Below, one piece after another: positions 1 through 11,476 of a stretch of DNA of 64,000 nucleotides. The DNA comes from Ditylenchus dipsaci (taxonomy: Eukaryota; Nematoda; Chromadorea; Rhabditida; Anguinidae): positions 62,001 to 126,000 of the forward strand of contig SADC01000006.1 of the NCBI GenBank assembly GCA_004194705.1. Direction: 5' to 3'. Position 1 is the first letter of the stretch. Each line of letters begins with the position of its first letter. A program made the position numbers and the translations under genes. Under the pieces are notes generated by a model that saw only the letters and a list, made by a program, of their open reading frames with translations, had not been told where the DNA came from and searched no databases.

Positions 1-199
1 CAAAAAACATTGTTTTGTTGTATAGATGTTGACAATATAGGTATTGCCTACTCAAAAAAAGCTGATAATTGGCTTCAGCAAAAAATATTTACTTATGTAT
101 TTGACCATCTGAAACCGTTAGCCTAAGGTGATGTACTATTTAAGCTGTGCATGAATTTATTCGGTTTTTATTATTTTTTAATTGATAAGGTAGGCTTAG

Positions 200-600
200 G
201 TAGGCTCACAAGCACAATAGAGGCGCAGACAGGCGACTGTTGCACCCTTGTGTACTAAAAACCCGAATGTAAAGCAAAATCTAAAAAAAACAAAAGAAAA
301 GTAATTATTTAGTGGCCACCAGCCCCCCCCCCAGGTCATTTTCAGATTTTTCACTAGTAGATTTTTTGACTCAAAATTAACTTTGTATTTATTTAGCGCA
401 AAGATGTTCTTCACCAATACGGGATCGAATTTCGGACATAATGTCACTTCCCATATACTTCTTTTTTGGCAAAAACTCTTTACCATGGTAAGATAACAGC
501 GTTCTGGCCGTTGCACAAGGTTTTTGAAATTTTCGAGAGTATGAATCACCAGTGCGCGGAAAACCTCACCAAATTTCTTATAAACCTTTATGTTTATTTG
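200..600 (-). pseudogene. possible Tc1/mariner transposase C-terminal relic
   Basis: An open frame on the minus strand runs from about 600 to 200 without a recognisable start. The stretch HTLENFKNLVQRPERC resembles the region of Tc1/mariner transposases near the C-terminus (a KNLVxSMPxRC-like string). Nothing else in the frame is diagnostic, and it ends in a low-complexity Trp/Gly run. It lies just 3' of the last visible transporter exon but has no SLC22 similarity. It could be chance coding. Positions 1-200 hold nothing I recognise. Confidence 0.25.
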
Positions 601-631
601 TCACCCTTTGGTCTACAGTTGACTTATTTAC

Positions 632-3600
632 CTGTTTAGCATGAACGGTGAAATCAAATACGATGGATTTCTATGAGGCCCATGAATGCAAAGTTCAAAA
701 ATCTATAAATAAATAAGTGAATTATTTTAAAACAATGCACAGTAGAACAAATAGTACTTGTTGCCGGACATTTGTGTGCTATGCAGGCTCAGGCCGTAGT
801 AAACAAATGTATCGCAAGTCCTTAACATATTTCTTTCGCAAATTATTTGAAAAATTTGAAAATATACCACAAATATAGCATCACCAAAGTGTAAAGTAAA
901 AGCACTCGACTAGAGAGCAATTGTTGGACCAGTCTAAAATCTTAAATTTAACTTTGCTTCAAAAAATTACACAATCTTACCCTGCTTGTGGAAAAGATCT
1001 TTGATCTTTCAATAATTTTATTTTGATAGCTTGAAAGTTGTTGCATAGTTGTGTAGCAGTTATTCCATCCACTACTGGTGTTCCAAGTCGGTCTGCACTA
1101 CTATTAGCTCTTCGCATCCATTCCGTTACTTTGTTTTGCTCTTTCTTTAAGACCAGGTAATGAAAGCTTTCAGGAATAGTGCTTAAATAATAAAGTCACG
1201 AGAATATTTTGTTTAATGTTCTGCAATAGTAAAAATTTCGCGCGCAAATATGTATTACTATACAGTTGAGTCTCTACATAATGACTCTGTATGAGGACAG
1301 TCTCTAAATGGAATTCGGTTGGTCGTGAGTGAAATTGAGCCAAACTGAATCTCCTTATAAGGACACTTCACATAAAGACAGTCGATTCTATTTGCATTCG
1401 AGTCCACCTCAGTGAAATATGCCTCGGCCTGTTGATTTTTTTTTTGAATATTTTTGTGTTTTGTATTTTTGAAAGCTTTTTTCGTGTTTAATTCAGGGAT
1501 GGACACTGGTCCGAAAAGTTACCGCCCGGACCAGCCCGGCCCGTGGAAATACATCCTTAATCTTAATCTCAAAGCCCGGCTTAAATTTTTTCGCGCGCGG
1601 CTCTAATTTTCAGTGAATATCTAAAAAAGATTCAGTAAATTAAGACAATTATAAGGTTGACCAATGGTCAATTGAAAGTCAATCGACTGGCTAATTATGG
1701 TTTTGACCGGGGGATGAAAAATTAATTGATTGTTCTGCGCTATTAGCAAACTGGGCTAAGTTTACTATCATAATACAGTCAACTCACAGTCAATAAAACA
1801 GTCAACTATCCCACTACAGTCAACTTTTAGTCAACAATACAGTCAAGGTTCCCAATACAGTCAACTCACAGTCAATAAAACAGTGAACTATCCCAATACA
1901 GTAAACTCTCAGTCGATAATACAGTCAACGATCCCAATACAGTCAACTCACAGTCAATAAAACAGTGAACTATCCCATACAGTAAACTCTCAGTCGATAA
2001 TACAGTCAAGGTTCCCAATACAGTCAACTCACAGTCAATAAAACAGTGAACTATCCAATACAGTAAACTCTCAGTCGATAATACAGTCAACGATCCAATA
2101 CAGTCAACTCACAGTCAATAAAACAGTGAACTATCCCAATACAGTAAACTCTCAGTCGATAATACAGTCAACGATCCCAATACAGTCAACTCACAGTCAA
2201 TAAAACAGTGAACTATCCCATACAGTAAACTCTCAGTCGATAATACAGTCAACGATCCCAATACAGTCAACTCACAGTCAATAAAACAGTGAACTATCCC
2301 AATACAGTAAACTCTCAGTCGATAATACAGTCAACGATCCAATACAGTCAACTCACAGTCAATAAAACAGTGAACTATCCCATACAGTAAACTCTCAGTC
2401 GATAATACAGTCAACGATCCCAATACAGTCAACTCACAGTCAATAAACAGTGAACTATCCCATACAGTAAACTCTCAGTCGATAATACAGTCAAGGTTCC
2501 CAATACAGTCAACTCACAGTCAATAAAACAGTGAACTATCCCAATACAGTAAACTCTCAGTCGATAATACAGTCAACGATCCCAATACAGTCAACTCACA
2601 GTCAATAAAACAGTGAACTATCCAATACAGTAAACTCTCAGTCGATAATACAGTCAACGATCCCAATACAGTCAACTCACAGTCAATAAAACAGTGAACT
2701 ATCCAATACAGTAAACTCTCAGTCGATAATACAGTCAACGATCCCAATACAGTCAACTCACAGTCAATAAAACAGTGAACTATCCCAATACAGTAAACTA
2801 TCAGTCGATAATACATGAGCTAAGATGAGCGCGAATGCGTATAGAGCCAGAAAGTCTTTTTATAAGGAAAGTAAGCAGTGGTCTTAATACTGTAACCGAC
2901 CCTTTTCATATGAACAACAGCAAAAGTTTTCTACTAAATATTGAATTATGTTTTATCTCAACAGAAAAACGTTGTCCATTCAAAAAGCAAAACATTGTGT
3001 TTTGTGCTTTCATGTTTTGTTTTCAAATTCTCGCTTTAATATTTGACTCATTTTGCGAAAAAATGGTTGCACTTGAAATTTTCTACATAAGGACAGCCAA
3101 CCAAGTCTAGAAAAAATAACACTCTACATGAAGACATTATTTTTTAAGGACTACCTCAAATAAGAACGGCGCGGGGAGGTCCTTAAGGTGTCCTTATATA
3201 GAGAGTCGACGGTAGTTGAATGGGTGAAAGCTTCTTGGCCTACCTTATTGAGTTACTTCCGTAAAAAAATTATGATAGCGGCACCGCGAAGTGAACAATC
3301 ACCGAAAATTTTATTGAAGTTTAATTTATTTCAACAAATAAGTTAAAAAAAAAGATTTCACAAAAAATGTCACACAGAAGTCACGAATCACCCTCCGAGT
3401 GTGAAAAAAATGGCTCCTATTATTCAGAAGAAATCGTGATATGAATGAATTTTTTACTAATGTCATCATTTTTCAATCTTCAAACTGACTTACAAGTAAT
3501 AAACAAGTGCAAAAAGCAACATAGGTGCAGAAGTCGTGAATATCAATTGTCTCCAATTGGGAAGCCAGTAAGCTAGGGGTCCAACAGCACAGTAACCAAC

Positions 3601-4099
3601 CACCCACATCAAACCAAATGAAAGAGCTGTGTAGGAGCGTAACTTTATAGGAATACTTTCATATGCTAAAATCCATTGGTCACACTACAGCCCTGCAAAT
3701 AAAAGAAACTAAATTGGCAACTTTTACTTTTTTGTTGGAATTTTCTTGGTATTTCATTATGACCCTCATTGAAAGAATGGAACTAACTTATTTTGTAGTC
3801 AAGTTTTGAGTATATCTAGTAAAAAACCCACTGTATAGAAAATTCCTGCATGAATCGTAAATAATAAAAGAGCATATGCCCGAAGCGAAAGCAGAACCAC
3901 AGCCAGTCAGTCCTATAACAGTCATGCTTGACAATAGCACTAATCTGCGTCCTTTTCTGCGAATTTCTTGCTAAACTTTTGTATTTTAAAGTCAATTTAA
4001 CAAACTTGTCAGAAAAAAGGGGTAGAAAAATGCTTCGATGACTACTCCAAACAGAAAAGCCGAGGTTGTATATTGCACCATATTTCCAGTCAATCCAAA
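632..4099 (-). CDS. SLC22-family organic cation/anion transporter (partial, multi-exon)
   Basis: Major facilitator, SLC22 type, expected to move organic ions or zwitterions across the plasma membrane. Exons I can place (5' to 3'): 4099-4002, 3970 to about 3794, 3684-3494, 1181-981, 933-868, 820-749, 702-632. Family hallmarks: SDKF...RRKGRRL (loop after TM2), GLTGCGSAFAS (TM3), YESIPIKLRSY and WLPNWRQL (TM5-6), IPESFHYLVLKKEQNKVTEW (the family's IPESPRWL block), YLW/TCDTFVYYGLSL (TM7) and FMGLIEI (TM8). Junction phases agree from 3494 down to 632. The frame breaks by one base near 4013-4022 (A6G4 run) and near 664-667. The intron 4001-3971 would be only 31 nt, and the 3' end of exon 3970-3794 is unclear. 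The N-terminal exons and those after TM8 are not found and may lie left of the window. The 2.3-kb intron 1182-3493 holds a satellite and transposon arms. Confidence 0.85.
1262..3217. mobile_element. CAGTC-type element with 'CTCTACATAAGGACA' arms
   Basis: The left arm (1262-1395) and right arm (about 3080-3217) carry inverted versions of one word: ACAGTTGAGTCTCTACATAA at the left edge and GGTGTCCTTATATAGAGAGTCGAC at the right, with inner copies near 1350 and 3085-3140. The layout matches the CAGTC-headed MITEs elsewhere in the window. The interior includes the 82-bp satellite and an unrecognised plus-strand reading frame (2835-3110). It lies wholly inside a transporter intron. A GC-richer patch at 1505-1640 is of unknown nature. 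Confidence 0.5.
1780..2815. repeat. 82-bp satellite array (dimer of 41-bp units)
   Basis: About 12 tandem units of 82 bp. Each unit is two related 41-bp halves, one beginning CAGTCAACTCACAGTCAAT and the other CAGTAAACTCTCAGTCGAT. A CAGT(C/G/A)(A/G)A core recurs about every 13-14 bp, so the dimer itself looks built from six short units. The left-most unit is the most divergent; small length variants (CCCAAT, CCAAT, CCAT) occur. The minus-strand open frames across it are simply translated repeat. Confidence 0.95.
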
Positions 4100-4339
4100 C
4101 TGAAAAGCAATATATAAAAATTTGACTGGTAATATAGATGTGAAAGCTAAATAAATCGAACTCATTTTAAGCTAAAAATATCCACCTCATGAGCTAAAGA
4201 GCCATTATGAGAAGCACACTTTGGAGAACTGATATTAACTGAAGGCAAACAAGCATCAATCATTAAGAAGGCACTAACCTGTGGTAGAGCTATGTATAGT
4301 TATGGCTAAACTGAACCTGAACTCCACTTAAACCACCCA

Positions 4340-4500
4340 TTTCCCCCCCCCCCGTCAATCAGCTTGGGGGACTAAAACAATTTTTTTTAAATTTTATACC
4401 AAAAATTTCTTTGCATAAACATGGTTGAAAAAAATAAAAAAAGTGCAGTCAAAAATTTTCAAAAAAACCATTGCCTTGGTACCCCAAGCTGATTTTACTG
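4340..4500. repeat. foldback element, 'CAGCTTGGGG' family
   Basis: An inverted pair: GTCAATCAGCTTGGGGGAC at about 4355 and GGTACCCCAAGCTGATTTTAC near 4480. The same arms occur at 15.13-15.44 kb and 41.10-41.19 kb, so this is a repeat family. Positions 4500-5100 between this and the next element hold no gene I can support. Confidence 0.7.
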
Positions 4501-5110
4501 GACGGCTCAGGTTCAAGTGCTCCATAATTTTATCAAGAAACATGAAATTAGGCTACCATCATGGCATTGCAGACAAGCCCCAAACAATGGCCATACTGAT
4601 CCAAATGTTTAATAAATAAAAATTGGTTGCTCCTTAAAAACAATCAAAAAATTTTGAAAGTCCAGAAACAAAGTGTTCACCCCAGTTCAAAAGTAGTTGA
4701 TCAGGTGTGACAAGTTGTGATGTAGCTGTCTCAACAGTCTCAAGTGGAAAAATAGCCTTTTTAGGGAATGATGAGCAAAAATTGGTGCTTGTAGTCTGTT
4801 GACCCATTACTTTGTTTTGTTCGGCAGTAGCAGATCAGAGTACAGCACCACCTTTGCAAAATAATATTCTAAAAAATCTTTATGTAGTAATTTGACTCAA
4901 TCAACATCCTTTGACCTATTTTCATACCAAAACGTTATACCAAAACTAACTAACTTTTTTTTATTTGCATCTAAAATTAAAATTTTACCTATTAGATGAA
5001 GCGAATCATCATCTCTATATAGTATTTGGCATGTGTGGGCGGGTAGTTAACGCTTTTTGACTTCGGCCGAGTCGTATAAATGGAAATAATTTTTGCGGCT
5101 AAGTTCACCG

Positions 5111-5511
5111 GCACGGCGAGAATTCCGCGGGAGACAATTCCGCGAAGGATAATTCCGCGACGGATAATTCCGCGACAGATAGTTCCGCGAAATTTCAATT
5201 TTTGTCGTCCCTGTTAGAAAAAACCTGATTCTGACACCGGATTCGTGTTCAGAATGTTCGATTACAGATTTACCATCTGCAAATTTCCACATTCTGTTCT
5301 ATTTTGGATTCCTCTCGGGACAAAAAAAAACATTTGAAAAAAAGATTCAGTATTCCAATTTTTTTAGATTTTTAAGTACCTGGGTATGCAATCTACCATG
5401 CTGAACACGAATTCGCTGTCAGAATCAGGTTTTTCTAACAGGGACGTTAAAAATTGAAATTTCGCGGAATTGTCCTTTGCGGAATTGTCTCCCGCGGAAT
5501 TATCGCCGTGC
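5111..5511. mobile_element. 401-bp element with inverted iteron termini and 10-bp TSD
   Basis: The ends GCACGGCGA...TCGCCGTGC are flanked by identical AAGTTCACCG at 5101-5110 and 5512-5521. Each terminus is a short tandem array of a unit like GATAATTCCGCGAC (five units left, three right, inverted), followed by a longer inverted arm containing CCTGTTAGAAAAACCTGATTC. There is no coding capacity. Long target duplication plus repetitive TIRs fits Foldback- or Mutator-like elements; the superfamily is not certain. Confidence 0.85.
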
Positions 5512-5529
5512 AAGTTCACCGCGTTCCCT

Positions 5530-6640
5530 AGAATGTCAGCTATCGTGTAAAAAATAGCGTCGAAAAATACGAGTTTTAAGAGGAGCATCTTCCTATTTTT
5601 ATAACAAAACTATGTCCGACATCTTCCTTTTATACTAAATGGCCCAACTTTGGTCTCTTCCCACCACAATACAGGCCTAAATCCTTTAAAAATGGTCAAA
5701 AGGGTACTTTTAAGTGGCTCAAAAACTCAACTTTTTATTCACCAGAATTCAAAAAAAATGCCTTTTTTGAACTCCTGAGGCTTTGATTTTGGGTCGATAT
5801 AGGGTGTTTGGAAACATTTTCAAAAAAAAAGTTGATTTGGGGGGGGGGGGTGATATATCCAAGTAGGGTCAAGTTATTGTATCTCTTTGACTATAAGTCA
5901 ACATATACATTTGTAACTTCTAGGCAGGTTCAACTTCTTGCAAGTCTAATATTTAAAGAAATTAATATTAGACTTGCAATATTGACTCACAACAACTAAG
6001 AATAAATACTTTTTTAACTTTCAAAGCTATTATTGAATACTAGTCCTTCCAAGAAAGGTCCAAACCAATCAACAAGAAGAATTTAAAAAGTGTTTAATCA
6101 AGAAGAGGCGGTTCAAACACATGAATGATTAGACACATTTAAGTTGAAGAAGAAGAATATATGTATGCGTGTGTGGTCTCTTGAAAAGCAATATAAGAAT
6201 AATATGCACGTGGTTTGTTCTATATTATTCTGCACAGAATTAAAGCATTTCATTGAAATAATACAACAAAAAGTCTGGCCAGGAAAACTTGATAAGAAAT
6301 ATTTCAAGAGTATAAACAGGCCGAAATTTTAGTATTAAGTTTATTGAATTCTTGTTATTTTTATTAATACAGAGAATCATGACTGTAAGATACGCTCATT
6401 CGGGTCAAAATAAGGTGGCGTGAGGTTTCGGCGCTTTCGGATCTTAAGGTATCTGAGTTAAGGTTTCTGATTATACAGGTTACTGAGGTTTCGGCTCTTA
6501 ACATTTTAAACATATCACTGCGGTTTTGAATTGCCGAGTGGTTCATCTTTATCCGACTTATTGAATTGGCCAAAAGTTTTTTCCTGAGCCGTAATTTAAA
6601 ATTCTGTTTTGACGGATCGACTCAGTTAGCTATAGAAAAT
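5530..6640. other. no gene seen
   Basis: AT-rich sequence with short frames only. Part of it (about 5690-5830) resembles 26.22-26.40 kb (CTTTTTTGAACT...GGTCGATATA), so it includes another dispersed repeat. No exon with supported splice sites was found. Confidence 0.5.
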
Positions 6641-6649
6641 TTAGGTGCG

Positions 6650-7190
6650 TTGACGTTTGTACGACTTTATGCAAATGCATAAAGTCGTACAAACGTTTGT
6701 CCGACTTTATGCATTTCAAAAACAACAGGGGGACCAAGGCAGTTTTTTTACGTTTTTTTCGAAAATTTTTAGATTGTGTCCGAACCATCTCAAACCACCC
6801 ACAATCACCCCAAACACCAAAATCGTATTGTATCAAATCAGTATTGATACAACTTTTGGGTTTACCTGCCTGCCTTCGGCAGGCACCCTAATTCAATAAA
6901 AAGCCCCTTTGGGGTACATGGTCCGGGATAAGGGCTGACCCTTTGGGGTACATGGTCCGGGATAAGGGCTGACCCTTCGAAATGGTTGAAACCTGTTTTT
7001 GAAACAATTAGCTGTGTGATAGGATGTGTGACTCATGTGATAGGCTGCGTGACTTTTGTGAAATCAATCTAAAAATTTTCGAATAAAAAGTAAAAAAAAT
7101 TGCCTTGGTCCCCCCTGTTGTTTTTGAAATGCATAAAGTCGGACAAACGTTGTACGACTTTATGCATTTGCATAAAGTCGTACAAACCCT
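6650..7190. mobile_element. foldback element with TTTATGCA hairpin ends
   Basis: Left end 6652-6735 and right end 7095-7187 are inverted copies: GTACGACTTTATGCA is itself palindromic (GTACGACTTTATGCAAATGC then its complement), followed by GTCCGACTTTATGCATTTC and the word GGGGGACCAAGGC. The interior has tandem GGGGTACATGGTCCGGGATA units at 6907-6975. A related internal stretch follows the iteron array at 30.68 kb. Confidence 0.8.
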
Positions 7191-7219
7191 TTACCAAAAT
7201 TTAGTTTGGTATATAATGT

Positions 7220-7290
7220 GGTGCCATGGCATCTCGTCCAAAACTCAGTTCGTCCAAAGTCAGTCCATCCAAAATGCAGTCCCTCCGAAA
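7220..7290. repeat. one-sided iteron array, CAGTTCGTCCAAAA type
   Basis: Four imperfect 15-16 bp units (for example CTCAGTTCGTCCAAAG, TCAGTCCATCCAAAATG). No inverted partner was found nearby. Confidence 0.6.
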
Positions 7291-7439
7291 TTCAATTTAG
7301 AAACAAAATTTTTTTTGAAAATAATCAACGAACGAAATTTAATCAACGAAATTACTTATAAAACTATTCATATAGATTATCGATATAACCATGACTGCCA
7401 TAATCAACAAAAATCAATAAAAAGTATAGTATAAATGAG

Positions 7440-7850
7440 CGTCCCCCTAAACCAGAGCAGGTCCGAAATAAAGAATTTATGCGCGTATGCTGCAATGCTT
7501 GAATATGTTCAGAAGGTTGAAAAATAGAACCACACTCTCTATTAGAACCACACTCTCTAATAGAACCACACCCCCCAAAGGGGGTTGAAAAATAGAACCA
7601 CACTCTCTATTAGAACCACACTCTCTAATTGAACCACACCCCCCTCCCCAAGGGGGGTTGAAAAATAGAACCACACTCTCTATTAGAACCACACTCTCTA
7701 ATTGAACCACACCCCCCCCCCCCCCCAAGGGGGTTGAAAAATAGAACCACACTCTCTATTAGAACCACACTCTCTAATTGAACCACACCCCCCCCCCCCC
7801 AAGGGGGTTGAAAAATAGAACCACATGTGGTTCTATTAGAGAGAATACGA
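7440..7850. mobile_element. pogo/Tigger-like end with expanded subterminal minisatellite
   Basis: Begins with GCGTCCCCCTAAACCAGAGC, the sequence that directly follows the transposase stop codon in the related element at 45382-46166. It continues through about four 80-90 bp units of TAGAACCACACTCTCTAT plus poly-C runs, and ends TTCTATTAGAGAGAATACG. It is therefore a truncated 3' piece of the same family with its subterminal repeat amplified. Confidence 0.8.
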
Positions 7851-8432
7851 TAGTTCTAGTACCGTCCAGGTGGTTCGGATATGATTAAAATAGTTTAGAA
7901 ATAACCCGTTTGGTTCAGAGCCCTAGAGCCCATTACATCAAATAGTAGGTTAAAAATGGTTTGTATGTTTGCAATATTAAGTAAACACTAATTTCCAGGC
8001 TTATAATTTCAGAATTACAATATAACGCCTATTTTAAGCACAAGTCTGTTTGCAATAAACACTCATTAATTCAAAGTAGTGTTCTTCGTTGCACAAGCTG
8101 GCTAAATTTTCACAGTCTCCATGGTCTTGTCGATTGACTAGAATTAGCTGAACTATTATTGAGTATATTTACAGCGAAGGCAAAAACAAACTCTCTCTTT
8201 GACAAGTGCCCATGCAGTTAGCATCAAAAGAGGGATTCCCACACCTTTCCAGGTGGTTAAGACAGTCTGTGTCTGTGTCTCCTACTGCTAAACATAATTT
8301 TATTGCAGCTGAATTTGTTTTTCATTTAATTATAAAAGTAAGTTACCCGGTCCTGGATAGACTTCGTCATGAAAATGCGCTATGTTTGTACCTTTAACAA
8401 AAAAATTGTTTTCAAAATAATAACGCATGAGG

Positions 8433-8680
8433 CCGTATTTACTCTAATTGCCGCCCCGGGGCGGCAATTAGAGGCATCCAATTTTTCAAACTTCAAGTGG
8501 TTCAAAACTCGTGTTTTCATCTACTGTTTCAGCTGTGTAAAAAGTGCCTGTTAGATTTTTGAAATACCTCGCAGGCACTTTTTACACAGCTCAAACAGTA
8601 AATAAAAACATAAATTTTAGACCACTTGAAGTTAGGGGGGGGGGGCAATTAGAGGGGCGGCAATTAAACGAAATGCGGTA
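8433..8680. mobile_element. MITE, CTCTAATTGCCGCC variant
   Basis: Foldback with ends CCGTATTTACTCTAATTGCC and its complement, and long inner arms (GTGTAAAAAGTGCCTGTTAG). A second copy is at 49797-50051. Confidence 0.85.
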
Positions 8681-8769
8681 TATATTAGCTCCAAATTAAC
8701 CCTTCTTTCTGACTTTTTGGCGGGCAAGGCGGTGTAGGCTCGATTTTATCTCTCTGGCTGTATTTAGCC

Positions 8770-9000
8770 ATTTCGACTCAGAATGATACGCATGGATAAC
8801 TGTAGAATTTCTGCTATGATATACAAGAAATTCTACAGTTGTTTCATGGAGTTTAGTCAGAATAAATGGGTGGTCATTTTGACTGAAAAGTAGGCTCGTG
8901 AGATAACTGTAAGATATCTGCTATAATATACGAAAAATTCTACAGTTATCTCATAGGCTTAAATTCTTAGTCAAAATGAATGGGTGGTCATATTGTGGAC
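8770..9000. repeat. palindrome repeats GATAACTGTAGAATTTCT
   Basis: Two successive about 45-bp hairpins (8798-8845, 8899-8955), each GATAACTGTA(G/A)(A/G)AT...ATTCTACAGTTATC around a TATA centre, separated by TGGGTGGTCATTTTGACT. The same family is amplified at 50.86-51.2 kb, with a weaker copy near 23.15-23.25 kb. Confidence 0.75.
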
Positions 9001-9071
9001 AAAGACGTGCCACCCCGAAGTCAGACATTTTAATTTCTGAATTTAAAATTTTTTTTGCAAGCCTTTCATAT

Positions 9072-9855
9072 TTAACCTCCAGTATCCCCAACATTATCAT
9101 CCAGTTGCCAAATGTGCGGCTGGTCTTGTTGAACAGCTTGAATTTGGTTAATTTCCTGTGTTTGTAGCCGAGCTTGGTCTTGCTGCGCTGGTTGAAAAAC
9201 TGCTTGATTCTCAGCCATGGATTGCCTATCAGCTTCGGTTTGACGTTCTTGTATGTCTGACTGTATGAGTGCATCAGCTTGCTGTCTGATTTTTGCTTTT
9301 ACTTCAGGTGTAAATGCTTTGATTTTAGGTATTATTTTTTCAATTACTTCTATCTGCTGTTTTGCTTTCTCTGCTTCCTCGTTCGCCTCTTTAGCTGCCT
9401 TGGCGCATACTTGTGCAGCTTCGTCTGCAGCTACCCTAGCCGTTTCTGCTTTAGTCTTTTGTTTGTCAGCTTCAGCGCTGTCAGCAGCATTGGCATTAGC
9501 TGCATCCATAGCATCATTGGCAGCTTGTTTTTGTAAATCAGCTTTTATTTTTCCAGTGGTACCTTGGGCTAAAAGAGGTTGTTTTTTAACTTCCCCTAAA
9601 GCTCGTGTCACTTCGGTAACTGCTGCTCCTGCATCCCGGTCCAACTGTTGAGCCTTGCTCAAATCAGTGCCCACTATTGTACTCAATATATTTTCAATAG
9701 TTTTCTTGGCAGTCTCCACCTTATTAAAAGAGTCTTGTGCACCTTGTTCGTCTTGCACAGTAGTTTGTACAGCAGTGTCACACGTTTTTGCAGACTTCAC
9801 CGCTTGTAAAAAAGCTGCAGTAGCTGCGTCTTGATCTTCTTTTTTGACTAAAACA
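9072..9855 (-). CDS. Ala/Gln/Lys-rich coiled-coil protein, 3' exon
   Basis: A long open frame (about 260 codons) ending at TAA 9072-9074. It can be read from an ATG at 9899, but a good acceptor (TTGTGTTTTAG) lies just before 9855, so the start shown is a probable exon edge; the 5' exon is not found and a SINE starts at about 9901. Composition is strikingly rich in Ala, Gln, Lys, Glu and Asp, with long helical stretches (for example AEKAKQQIEVIEKI). It has one Cys in each half and no signal peptide or membrane segment. The last about 60 residues are Gln-rich. Base composition is more GC-rich than its surroundings. I do not recognise the family; the opposite-strand frames are shadows. Confidence 0.65.
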
Positions 9856-9900
9856 CAAGTTAAATAGAGCGGACAACTTTTGTGACTAAAAATTTTCATG

Positions 9901-10030
9901 AAGCATGGCGCAATGAAAAAGCATTTTTGTTTTATGGCACGAAATAGTGCGCAGGTTCGACCCCATGTGGTGGCATGCTATTTTTTTTGGCTTGTTTGGC
10001 CAATGTGTATGTGTAATTTGGGTAGCTAAC
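9901..10030 (+). mobile_element. tRNA-derived SINE, copy 1
   Basis: Contains an A-box-like TGGCGCAATGAAA and a B-box-like GCGCAGGTTCGACCCCA, followed by a tail (GGCTTGTTTGGCCAATGTG, GGGTAGCTAACG) shared with the copies at 10555-10690 and 21828-22040. A further fragment with GTTCGCAGGTTCGACTTCG lies near 10460-10490. Confidence 0.7.
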
Positions 10031-10072
10031 GTAGAATTTTACGTCGAAAAGTCAAATTACTTTTACCAATTA

Positions 10073-10435
10073 CCGTATTTTCTCTATTAATTACCCCCTC
10101 TCTATAAATAACCCCCATAGGCACCCTGGGGCCGTATGCATTGGCAGCTAGGATTGAGGATAGGATTAATCCTATCCTCAATCCGTGTTCCAATGCATAC
10201 GGATCGGATTGGAGATAGGATTAATCCTATCCTTAATCCTATCCGTCCTAATGCATACGGATCGGCTTGGATTCTAGATCGGATAATTTCTAATGTCGAG
10301 AGCTCTACTCCGGCAGCTGACGCTAATGCACTGAAATTATCCGATCTAGAATCCAATCCGTCCTAATGCATACGGATAGGCTTGAGGATAGGATTAATCC
10401 TATCCTCAATCCTAGCTGCCAATGCATACGGCCCC
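10073..10435. mobile_element. large foldback with repeated GGATTAATCCTATCC
   Basis: Left edge CCGTATTTTCTCTATTAATT, then a near-perfect palindrome (arms 10131-10280 and 10290-10434) made of GCATACGGATCGG and GAGGATAGGATTAATCC motifs. It belongs to the CTCTAAT-ended group by its left end. Confidence 0.8.
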
Positions 10436-10554
10436 TGTATAGTGTTTGTTGGTCCAAAAGAGTTCGCAGGTTCGACTTCGCTTAGGGGCGCTATACTTTT
10501 CGTGGATACTTTGACAAACCTCTAAGAGCCATTTGAGTTTTCGACGTCCGATTT

Positions 10555-10690
10555 AAAGTCAGTTACCCAAATAACCTCTACGCATTGGTAAAACAAGTTG
10601 AAATAACTAGCTATTCGCCAGGTGGAGTCAAGCCTGCGCACCATTCTGGGGCAACAAGCAGTGACATTCTGCGCCATGCAATAAAAAAAG
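10555..10690 (-). mobile_element. tRNA-derived SINE, copy 2
   Basis: On the minus strand it has TGGCGCAGAATGTCACTG, GGTGCGCAGGCTTGACTCCACC and the tail GCTAGTTATTTCAACTTG...GGGTAACTGAC, aligning with the copies at 9901 and 21828. Confidence 0.7.
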
Positions 10691-10699
10691 TTTCTAATC

Positions 10700-11470
10700 T
10701 TACAAGTTACCTGCTCCTATTCCTGACGAATAAAGCGAACCCACATACTTCAAGAATATAGTCAAAAGCAAACTTTAACCTTTACTTTGACTGAATAGAG
10801 CTTTAGTTTTTTGTTCAGATAGTCCATACTATTTTCACAAAAATAAAAGTCAATGTTTGTTTTTTCAAAAGGTTTTTCGGCGCTACTTCGATATGAACGA
10901 AACCAAATCCCCCCCCCCTCAATCCTCAAAACCACTCCAATAAATCTTTGTTAACATAAAACCATTGGTAATTTTTATCGTCTTACCTGAAACAATCGTT
11001 TTAACCAAATAACTTATAAAATAAGCAAAAATATAGTGTTAGTTATAGATGAAAGAAGCATTTTTTTTTGAAAAAATCCAAATAAAAGTTTATCTCCTAG
11101 CGATAGAATAAATACTTGAACTATATTTCTGCTTGCTTAAGTGTTAATAATATTTGTGCACCTTTGCATGCATGTGTTTTTTCTTTTTTCTAGCTATATT
11201 TAACAACGCAACATCTTTTGTTCGTCTGAAATGAGTGATAAACAATAGACATCTAATTTTGTTTATAATCAATTTTCTATTTTCTATTTTTAGTCTCATT
11301 AAGTGTTGGCACAGCATGTTAACTAGTAAATAAGTTTAGTGAGTTTTGGAATTTAATTCGTGGTTTTCGGGCCATTGAATATGTCACGATCAAGCCAAAT
11401 TTTAGCATTCTTGTGCTCAGACTGTCCTCAAATCCTGATATGGATGTCTGATTATGACCACAGCATATTA
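10700..11470. other. no gene seen
   Basis: AT-rich sequence without convincing exons, RNA genes or foldbacks. Confidence 0.5.
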
Positions 11471-11476
11471 AAGATA

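Noticed and set aside
1780..2815. CRISPR-like regular repeats
   Set aside because: The unit is a contiguous tandem satellite without unique spacers, in an intron of an animal gene.
6113..6899. Overlapping plus and minus frames at 6.1-6.9 kb
   Set aside because: Low-complexity composition and overlap with foldback ends; no family resemblance.
7364..7752. Minus-strand frames of repeated ESVVLIESVVLFF
   Set aside because: Translation of the TAGAACCACACTCTC minisatellite.
9253..9651. Plus-strand Ala/Ser-rich frames
   Set aside because: Shadow of the minus-strand coiled-coil exon, which has the better composition and stop context.
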